Source of the DNA: Polytrichum commune
Lineage: Eukaryota > Streptophyta > Polytrichopsida > Polytrichales > Polytrichaceae
Assembly (NCBI GenBank): GCA_950295325.1
Contig: OX485804.1
Span: 7,192,001-7,256,000, forward strand
Length of the DNA: 64,000 bases
Direction of reading: 5' to 3'
Shown: piece by piece, positions 55,195-64,000 of the stretch
Numbering within the stretch: position 1 is the first letter of the stretch
Layout: each line of letters begins with the position of its first letter
Position numbers and translations under genes: made by a program
The notes under the pieces: model-generated
The model's input: only the letters and a program-made list of their open reading frames with translations
What the model was told of the DNA's origin: nothing
Databases searched by the model: none

Positions 55195-58100
55195 GGCGGT
55201 TCCCACAATCGGCACCATGTGTGCCAACTTGGCAAACCACTCTACCATCAACAAGATGGCATCATACCCATGTGACTCCGGCAAACTTGTGATCAAGTCC
55301 ATGCACATACTATGCCATGGCGCCGACGGGATAGGCAACGGTTGCAAGAAACCGCCTTGCTTTTGGTAAGAGGCTCGGTTCACTTGGCACTTTATTCACG
55401 CTTCACAAAGTGGGTTATATCCTCCTTTATGCACCCCCAATGGTACCTCTTTGACACCATTCTATGGCGGTTGTTTCTTTCTCCTGTATGGCCAGCAATA
55501 GGACTATCATATTCCTCCTTCAAAACCGATAGCCTCAACTTGCCTTGTGGCACATACACCCAACTTTGCTTGCAATTGAACAATCCGTCCACCAACTTAA
55601 CCTCTTTGAGCACCTTGCTCTTGCGAAGCTCACCTAAAAGCTTTTGTGCTTTGGGGTAGTTAATTTACCCCTCCCGTATCTTGCATTACAAGTTTCCTTC
55701 GCCGGCACACATTAGCCACAAGGTTTGGATGGTTCTCATTGCTTGGAACTCATCCGGTCTACTTCGCGCATCCGGCACCACATTTCCACGGTCCGGTTTA
55801 TGGATCAAATCCACCTTCATAAGCGCCAAACTATCATGCCACCGCAATGACTTGGTGCTCACTTGCGCTTAAATGTCAAAATTCTTTTAGGACACATTGC
55901 CCATGTATACCTTTGCTTTGTGCGACCCCAAATAGTATCGCCACATCTTCAAGCAATGCACTACGCCAAAGAAGTTGTTTGGCATGAGTTGGTTGTCTTC
56001 TTTGACAACCATCGAGCTACATGCTCGCATATGCAATGGCCATCCATCTTACACATAATCCACCATTGGCAAAATCATTCACCCCCATATGCACCTCAAA
56101 AGGTTTGTCAAGCTCCGTGAACTTGAGCACGGGCGGCGAAGAGAACTTGGTGTTAAGCTCCCCAAAGACTCGTGACAAACATCATCCCACTCTTGGGATA
56201 GCCATTTCTTCCACAAGTCGAACCATCGAGCTTCATGCTCTCGTATGCAATGGCCATCCATCTTGCATCAACATCCGCCAATGGTAAAGTCCTCGCCCCC
56301 CGTATGCACCTCAACATGCTCATGAAAACCCGAAACTTAACCACATCTTGTGAAGATAACTTTTTCTTCAGCTCCCCAAAGGCTTGGTGACAAGGCTCAT
56401 CCCACTCTTGGGATAGCCATTTTTTCCAACATGATGACTAAGGTTCTAGCAACCTTAGAAAAACCATGAATGAAGTGGTGGTAGTAGTTGGTTAGGCCAA
56501 CAAATGACCTAAGCCCTTTTCTTGAATCAAGGGCCAATTCTTTTCTTGGATTGCCTTGACATTCTTCATGTTCGTCCACCAACTTCCTTTGTCACCACAT
56601 ACCTCAAGAACTCAATCTCTCGTTGAGCAAAGTTATTTTTCACTCCTTGGCGGTGAGTTTTTGGGCAACACATTGATGAATACATCCTTGTATGTCACCA
56701 ACATCCCACCAATGTGATTTGGAGGAGGCCCATCTTTCCTAGCCTCTCCATACATTCCTTGGAGTTGCTCCAATCGAACCACGACCATTATGTTTTCTAT
56801 TTTTCAGTTGGTCCATTAAGACCAAATTCAACTTCGGTCCTCCTACCATAGGAGTCCTTGTCAATTTGAACTTCAATTCTTTGCCATTATAACACATCAT
56901 AATGCACCGCAAGCTTACCGGCTTGCACCTCATATCTATCATGTGAGTTTCAAAGTAGGCGGCCTTCACAATGACATGCATTTCATCTATTTCACATGGT
57001 GTGAAATTTTGACAAAAATCCAATGTCCCACATTGAAAGGTTACATGCATCGCGGCCTCCTTTGTCTCATGCGGTTCGCCCTTTCCAAACCGCACCTTGG
57101 TGGGCTTGTTTCTCTATCAATCGGCAAGCCCCAACTCCCTTGTGAATTTTGGACTCAAGAAGGAGTGGTAGCCTCTTTGTCAACACATGAGACATTTCTC
57201 CCATTCATTGAGCCTCAAGGTACAAAAGATTTGGCCTTGGCTTAAGGCTACTAGCCTTGGCCACAATGCCATCGTCTTACATTCGGTCCTCGGCAACTTG
57301 GCTTGGCTTGGTCCGCAAAGCCAACTTTAAACATTTCGTCCGCGGAACAAATTGGTTTGGTGCCACAAAACCAATTTCTAATAGTTTGTCCGCAAAACAA
57401 ACATGTTTTGCCTTGGTAGCACAAAGCCACCTTACCACACTCCGTCCGCGGCACGAACATGAATTGCCTTGGTAGGACAAACCCACCTCCCAACATTCCG
57501 TCCGCGGCACAAGTATGATTTGCTTTGGAAGCATAAAGCCACCTTTCAACATTCCGTCCGCGGCACCAACATGTTTTGCCTAAGTAAAATGGACCAAACA
57601 ATTTGCACTCATTTCTTTGGGACCTAATTTGGCTAAAGCCACTTGTGGTGATGCGCCGCCAAACTTCTCTTTGGGACCATCGGCTTCAATGCTCTTGCAA
57701 ATTTGATGGTCCCCACCATGTCCTCAAGAAGCCTTGGGGACTTAAACAAGGCATCCACCACCCGCTTTTAAAACCTCACCTAAAAGGATGCATTTCTTAG
57801 AAAGCTCGTCCGTTTTAGGTGTATCCTTCATTTGTGCGTTTGAATAGCGCACATGGGCCTTAAGAAGCCCCGGGTGCCTCATTAGCACCAAATTCATTCC
57901 AACATCAATATCTTCCAAGCATTTCGAATTGGAATTTCAATCCAACATTAATGTCCTCCAAGGTTTTAGGTCCTTTCGGTATTCTAGGCCCCAAATGTTT
58001 TTTTTGAGGTTTGAGGGAGCCCTTTTCAAAGCACTCCTCCATTTTCCTTACCAAATCCACCCTCATGCCCACCATTGTCATTAGAACCAATGGTATGGTC

Positions 58101-58248
58101 AAATTCCACTTGCACATGATCCTTGTTCCAATTTGAGTCTCACAACCTTTTGGAAACCCGGGCTTACCATAATAACCCTCAAGTTTGATAGCCATGTCTC
58201 CCTCAAAGTGCTAGCTAAAAAATATTGGAACCCTGCTCTGATACCAAG
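55195..58248 (-). mobile_element. Internal region of Ty3/gypsy element 2 (truncated)
   Basis: Related to 49930-53219: integrase zinc-binding fragment (55613-55392), RNase H-like and RT (56582-56397, LRSFVGLTNYYHHFIHGFSKVARTL), protease region (57095-56739), gag with knuckle-like tandem units (57601-57250) and N-terminal gag (58287-57905). Full of stops. The integrase C-terminus and 3' end are lost at the inverted LTR. Confidence 0.8.
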
Positions 58249-59220
58249 TGTCGCAACCCTTGCTAACACCCTTAGCAATCTTGCCAATTTTCAATTCTAG
58301 CAAAGATTACGAGCGTTAACCATTCGCATTCCGCCATGCTAATGGTTAGCTCCTCCTACCCCGGACCTTATAGTTCATAGGAGGCAACCAACCCTCCTAC
58401 TTTGCTTTAAAGACTCACCCCTTAATCGGTAACCCATTCCTAGATGTGGACTTCCATCCATGGAAGTCCAATCCCATGTTGATCATCGCGTTGCCGGAGC
58501 AACACTACAACAGCCCGAACCATACTAGGCAACTATGGCCTCACATTGGGCCAATGCCCATGGAGGCCGTGCCGTTCGGCCTCGGGTGGGTGAGGCCACA
58601 CCACCTCACCCATATAAGCCTCTAGGACTCTACGCGGGGCCCCTACCCCACCGTCAACCAACCTCTTGTCTCTCTACCAAGAGTTGGGGCCAACTGGACA
58701 TTTTCCCTTAGCCGCTGGGCCTAGAAGCCCCCAGCAGCTTCAGACCATCATAACTTCCTCGTATGATGTTTGATTCCAAAAACCAACCACTCCATCTTCA
58801 TCTACGCTTCACGTAGATGCCGATGGACTCCTCACTTGCCCCATTTGGGCAAGTATTGAGGAAGTTATGCCTGTTTGAACCTTGGCAGTCCTGGGAATCA
58901 CTCCCAGGCACTGCTGTACCAGGGCGCTGTCCCGGGACAGCGCCCGACTCAAATGGCCATAACTCCTAGCTCACACCTCGGATTGAGGTGTTCTTGAGCA
59001 TTCTAGAATCACCACGCCATGAGCTACGCATAGCTCATGGCCTTACCCTTGTGCCTCCTAGTCTTCGTGGTTGGGAGGCGTTCCCAACGCCCAGGGACCT
59101 CACCCACACTAGGATCACTTGGGCCCTCTCACCAACGGCGCCACAAGTCCCGGGTGTCACTCCGGGGTCCCCCTTGTGCCCATGGTGTTTTGGGCACTCC
59201 TCATGGAGAGGTGCGCGACA
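58249..59220 (-). mobile_element. LTR (5' LTR of element 2)
   Basis: 972 bp, TGTCGCAACCC ... GCGCGACA. A primer-binding site (ggaaccctgctctgataccaa on plus) abuts at 58228-58248. Confidence 0.85.
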
Positions 59221-60267
59221 ATAACCCTCTTATTTGATAGCCATGCTTCCCTCAAAGTGCTAGCTCAAAAATCGGAACCCTGCTCTGATACCACGTGTCG
59301 CAACCCTTGCTAGGTCCCTTAACAATCTTGCCAATTTTCGTTTCTAGCAAAGGTTACGAGCGCTAACCCTTCGCATTCCGCCATGCTAATGGATAGCTCC
59401 TCTTACCCCGGACCAATAGTTCATAGGAGGGAACCAACCCTCCTACTTTGCTTTCGGGACTCACCCCTTAATCGGTAACCCATTTCCCCAATGTGGACTT
59501 CCATTCATGGAAGTCCAATCCTATGTTGATCATCGCGTTGCCGGAGCAACACTACAACAACCCGAACCATACTAGGCAACTATGGCCTCACAATAGGCCA
59601 AAGCCCATGGAGGCCTTGCCGTTCGGCCTCGGGTGGGTGAGGCCACACCACCTCACCCATATAAGCCTCTAGGACTTCACGCGGGGCCCCTACCCCACCG
59701 TCAACCAACCTCTTGTCTCTCTACCAAGAGTTGGGGCCAAGTGGACATTTTCCTTTAGCTGCTGGACCTAGAACCCCCCAGCAGCTTCAGACCATCATAA
59801 CTTCCTTGTATGATGTCTGATCATAACAACCAACCACTCCATCTTCATCTACGCTTCACGTAGATGCCGATGGACACCTCACTTGCCCCATTTGGGCAAG
59901 TATTGAGGACGTTATGCCTGTTTGAACCTTGGCAGTCCCGGGAATCACTCCCAGGCACTGCTGTAGCAGGGCGCTGTCCCGGGACAGCGCCCCACTCAAA
60001 TGGCCATAACTCCTAGCTCACACCTCCGATTGAGGTGTTCTTGAGCTTTCTAGAATCACCACGCCATGAGCTACGCATAACTCATGGCCTTACCCTTGTG
60101 CCTCTTAGTCTTCGTGGGTGGGAGGCGTTCCCAACGCCCGGGGCCCTCACCCACACTAGGATCACTTGGGCCCTCTCACCAACGGCGCCACAAGTCCCGG
60201 GTGTCACTCCGGGGTCCCCCTTGTGCCCATGGTGTTTCGGGCACTCCTGATGGAGAGGTGCGCGACA
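59221..60267 (-). mobile_element. LTR of a fourth insertion plus 75 bp of its leader
   Basis: LTR 59296-60267 (972 bp). The bases 59221-59295 are the leader/PBS (ggaaccctgctctgataccacg) of the same element, directly abutting the preceding LTR, so its body is deleted. Confidence 0.8.
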
Positions 60268-60400
60268 GGATTGGTGGGCCATAATGTGTGAGGCTCGTGC
60301 CTTGGGTTAGGGTGTGGAATAGATTTGTGAGTCCTAAATGTGTAGAAGTGTGGGAAGTAAGGGCCAAGGCCAAGAAAGCATTTGTGAATGCTTGTACCTC

Positions 60401-61387
60401 TCAATATGAAATAAATTGGTGTGTTTGACGTGACCACTGGTGGTTCTGAACACGGTTGGGAGAGTGGACTGCGTTAGGCATAGAATGTGAGCTACATTCC
60501 TTCATTCGGACTACGACGCATAAGGATGGGGGTTTGTGGCTGACATCTTCTGTTTGGGGTGGGGTGGTGTTGAATTTATTTTGTCGTCTTATTAGAGCAA
60601 TGTCTTTATTAAAGTCTCCACATAGTATGTATGTGTGGTTTGGGTAGTTTGTAATTTGGTGTGTTATGTTTTGTTGGATTGTTAGTATATGTTGAGTGTC
60701 TTCTTCATGTGAGGGCATATACATGTATATGATTAGCCATGGTTGAAGAGGTGTGTTATTTATTTTTATTATTTATAAGTATGGCGAAATTTCTGCTGGA
60801 GTTGGTATTTTGGTGATATTACCTGGGTATGCGTATTTGATGTTTATGAGTGTCAGGAGTCCACCTTTTCCATGTGTATTTGGCATTCTTTGTTGTATGC
60901 ATCTTGTTAGGGCATGCGTGTTGTTAAATATTAGTTTGTATTGAGGAAATAGGTTTTGTATATATTTTGTGGATTTTGTAATAATTGCAGGGTTGTTTGT
61001 GGTATTGTAGGCTAAATTTTGTAGGTTTGGGAGGGCGGTATTTAATGATGAGGCATTCCAAGTGATGATGTGTGTGTGGTGGCTTGTTGTTTGTATTTCT
61101 TGTAATCTTGTTGGGGCTATATTGGGTATTGGAGGGGGGTGGGAGTATTCATGTAATGGTGTATTGCTATTTAGTGCTTCGGTGAGTAGTATTTCTGGTA
61201 AGAAGGGGAATTTGTTTGTCAGTGTTTGGAGGCCTGTTGGTTCATTTTGATTTATAAAGTTGTATAATTCTTTGTGTATTGTATTGGAGGGTTTAATGAT
61301 GTTTTGATTTGCATTTGTAAATTGAGTGTAAGGGTGTGGGGTTAGGATGAGTCTTTCATAAATTGCATAAATCACAATGCAATTCAT
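60401..61387 (-). pseudogene. LINE-like AP endonuclease (EEP) remnant
   Basis: 61387-60773 contains IITWNASSLNTALPNLQNL, the opening strand of endonuclease/exonuclease/phosphatase domains in LINEs, and ends near PGNITKIPTPAE; the next fragment 60724-60401 has HTYILCGDFNKDIALIRRQN, the GDFN motif. Both are on the same strand in different frames. No reverse transcriptase is visible. Codon use is AT-rich, unlike neighbours. The stretch is held between oppositely oriented LTRs. Confidence 0.65.
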
Positions 61388-62072
61388 CCCAAGGAAAGAA
61401 TCGAAATGCCACTAATCTAATCAAACCCAAAAACTCGAAACAATTGTGAACCCTTACCCACACACCAAGTGCTCCGTCCTCTCTTTCAAGTTCGTGCCTC
61501 CAAGTCTTCATAATTGCCTCCAAGTCTTGTCTCATACTCCCGCTTCGCTCCCGGTGGACGCATCATTTATGTCAGCCCTAAACCTCCACCCTTAGGCGTC
61601 GTAGTCCAGGTGAGGGTATGGGGCTAACATTCAATACCCAATTCGTTCTTTCCCCCCGCAACATTGTTCATACACTTACAATGTTAACATCAACACACCA
61701 GTTTATTCCATGATGAAGGTACAAGCATTTAGAAATGTTTTTTCTCCTTGTGGCTCCCTTCCCAATCTCTCACAACTCAAACATTCACAACCTACCTCTA
61801 AATCCAACATATAGGGGGGAAGCCTTGCACCTTATGGCCATAAACCCACTAAACTATCTACTTTCCTATTCTAACCCCTTTCTCCTCCCCTAATTATTGG
61901 CCCAGCCCATGGTAGAGCCTCATCAGTCTCGGCTAGACCCTCTTAGTTAACCCTGGTCTCGGTACCCACAGCGTAATTCTACGTTGTCCACCCAACTGAT
62001 GCGCCCGTCATTGCCCTTCAAATCCCCAACGCTGCCAAACTCTTCACCCCTTCCCCTGGTTCCCTCCCCAGT
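61388..62072. other. Unassigned sequence between LINE remnant and inverted LTR
   Basis: No gene, repeat array or palindrome recognised. Confidence 0.4.
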
Positions 62073-63046
62073 TGTGGCGCACCTCTCCATGAGGAGTGCC
62101 CGAAACACCATGGGCACAAGGGGGACCCCGGAGTGACACCTGCGACTTGTGGCGCCGTTGGTGAGAGGGCCCAAGTGATCCTAGTGTGGGTGAGGGCCCC
62201 GGGCGTTGGGAACGCCTCCCACCACGGAGACTAGGAGGCATGAGGGTGAAGCCAAGAGCTATGCGTAGCTCATGGCGTGGTGATTCTAGAATGCTCAAGA
62301 ACACCTCAATCGGAGGTGTGAGCTAGGAGTTATGGCCATTTGAGTGGGGCGCTGTCCCGGGACAGCGCCCTTGTACAGCAGTGCCTGGGAGTGATTCCCG
62401 GGACTGCCAAGGTTCAAACAGGCATAACTTCCTCAAGACTTACCTGAATGGGGCAAGTGAGGAGTCCATCGGCATCTACGTGAAGCGTAGATGAAGATGG
62501 AGTGGTTGGTGGTTATGATCAGACATCATACAAGGAAGTTATGATGGTCTGAAGCTGCAGGGGGGGTTCTAGGCCCAGCAGCTAAGGGAAAATGTCCACT
62601 TAGCCCCAACTCTTGGTAGAGAGACAAGAGGTTGGTTGACGGTGGGGTAGGGGCCCCGCGTGAAGTCCTAGAGGCTTATATAGGTGAGGTGGTGTGGCCT
62701 CACCCACCCGAGGCCGAACGGCAAGGCCTCCATGGGCTTTGGCCTATTGTGAGGCCATAGTTGCCTAGTATGGTTCGGGTTGTTGTAGTGTTGCTCCGGC
62801 AACGCGATGATCAACATAGGATTGGACTTCCATGGATGGAAGTCCACATTGGGGAAATGGGTTACCGATTAAGGGGTGAGTCCCGAAAGCAAAGTAGGAG
62901 GGTTGGTTCCCTCCTATGAACTATAAGGTCCGGGGTAGGAGGAGCTAACCATTAGCATGGCGGAATGCGAATGGTTAGCGCTCGTAACCTTTGCTAGAAT
63001 TGAAAATTGGCAAGATTGTCAAGGGGGGCTAGCAAGGGTTGCGACA
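62073..63046 (+). mobile_element. Inverted LTR
   Basis: 974 bp, TGTGGCGCACC ... GGTTGCGACA (first TGTCGC changed to TGTGGC). It lies in inverse orientation to 59296-60267. Confidence 0.85.
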
Positions 63047-64000
63047 CTATTGGTCCGGGTAAGAGGAGCTATCCATTAGCATGGCGGAATGCGAAGGGTT
63101 AGCCACTCGTAACCTTTGCTAGAATTGAAAATTGGCAAGATTATTAAGGGACCTAGCAAGGGTCGCGACACTTGGTATCAGAGCAGGGTTCCAATATTTG
63201 AGCTAGCACTTTGAGGGAGACATGGCTATCAAACCTGAGGGTTATTATGGTGAGCCCGGGTTTTCCAAAAGGTTGTGAGGCTCAAATTGGAACAAAGATC
63301 ATGTGTAAATAGAATTTGACCATACTATTGGTTCTAATGACAATGGTGGGCATGAAGGTGGATTCGGTGAGGAAAATGGAAGAGTGCTTTGAAAAGGCTC
63401 CCGCAAACCTCGAAAAGTATTCAGGGGCTAGAATACCGAATGCACCCAAAACCTTGGAGGGCATTAATCTTGGATTGAAATTCCAATTCGAAATGCTTAG
63501 AAGGTGGTGATGTTGAAATGAACTTGGGGCACATGAGGCACGCGGGGTCTCTTAAGGCGTATATTTGCGAATTTCACATCCAAATGAATGGTACATCTAG
63601 GATGGACGAGCTTTCTAAGAAATGCATCGTTTTAGGTGGGTTTCAAAAGCGGGTGGTGAAAACCATGTTCAAGACCCCAAAGCATCTTGAGGACGTAGTG
63701 CGAATCATAAAGATTTGAAGAGCATTGAAGCCGATGTTCCTAAAAAGAAGTTAGACGGCACATCACCACAAAGTGGATTTAGCCGAAAGAGGCCCCAAGG
63801 AAATGAGCGCAAGTAGTTTGGCCCATTATACCAAGGCAAATCATGCTAGCTCGTGCTGTGGACGAAATGTGAGAAGGTGGTTTGGTGGTACCAAGCTACA
63901 TCATATTTGTGCCACGGACGGAGTGTTAAAAATTGGCCTTGCGGACCAAGCCAAACTCATGGTGTTGCCGAGGACCAAATGTTAGACGATGGTTTTGTGG
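63047..64000 (+). mobile_element. Truncated LTR end, PBS and gag of a plus-strand Ty3/gypsy element 3
   Basis: 63048-63170 is an LTR 3' end (ggttagccactcgtaacc..gcgaca), followed by ttggtatcagagcaggg (63172 on). Gag-like fragments at 63316-63510 and 63518-63718 (LKAYICEFHIQMNGTSRMDELSKKCIVLGGF) match the gag of elements 1 and 2 in reverse, in broken frames; knuckle-like units follow from 63830. It continues beyond the window. Confidence 0.75.

Overview
The window looks like nuclear DNA from a land plant with a repeat-rich genome. Reasons: spliceosomal introns with GT..AG borders, plant telomere-type TTTAGGG tracts, Ty3/gypsy LTR retrotransposons primed at a TGGTATCAGAGC site, a Tourist-type MITE, and a 200-base assembly gap (47351-47550). 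I cannot name the species; nothing resembles an ordinary housekeeping gene, and nearly everything can be explained as mobile DNA.

The left three quarters (1-47350) is a cluster of large, gene-bearing elements that I do not recognise as a named family. Two unit types can be separated. The T unit carries a TATA box, an array of a 20-bp palindrome and a two-part gene for a protein with a DUF7869-like core (LDNC..NK.RY and VGHTHDDID motifs). The M unit carries one long five-part gene (one 5' UTR intron plus four coding exons, all coding introns in phase 0) for about 1650 residues: a ParB-like domain (DGQHS), a DNA N6/N4-methyltransferase-like domain of permuted (beta-class) motif order, a disordered tail and an FCP1-type HAD phosphatase domain. 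A short downstream two-exon gene for a Lys-rich protein follows. Layout: T_A (minus, 36-3103), array A (3281-4221), M_A (minus, 4850-15918), T_B (plus, 15915-21596), M_B (plus, 21597-32823), a 6-kb array of a different palindrome (32824-38810), then a strongly diverged M unit, M' (minus, 38811-47350, 5' side cut by the gap). A and B are close copies; M' is a paralogue with the same exon structure.

The most striking signal: the A/B units are studded with TTTGGGT-CGNNCG-ACCCAAA (about 70 sites), whereas M' carries TTACGAA-CGNNCG-TTCGTAA (about 19 sites) in equivalent places: the 5' UTR intron, introns 1-3 and even inside coding exon 3. Both are 20-bp palindromes of identical 7-6-7 design with a shared CGNNCG core and completely different arms. 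The 6-kb array holds 22 copies of a third palindrome (CATTGTCGGATCCGACAATG consensus). The simplest reading is a self-recognition system in which a ParB-MTase-like protein and its palindromic sites have changed together, as ParB/parS or a modification enzyme and its target would. That functional reading is inference.

Units end in a common 3' terminus (CGAATATAGTGTT, extended imperfectly to about 26 bp). Several copies are visibly damaged: in-frame stops in M_A exon 1 and M' exon 1, a TGA shared by T_A and T_B, a base deletion at the T_A splice junction, and a frameshift in the M' Lys-rich gene. M_B is the most intact.

The right quarter (47551-64000) is nested Ty3/gypsy retrotransposons with about 970-bp LTRs (TGTCGC...GCGACA), all with decayed gag-pol, plus a decayed LINE-type endonuclease stretch (60401-61387).
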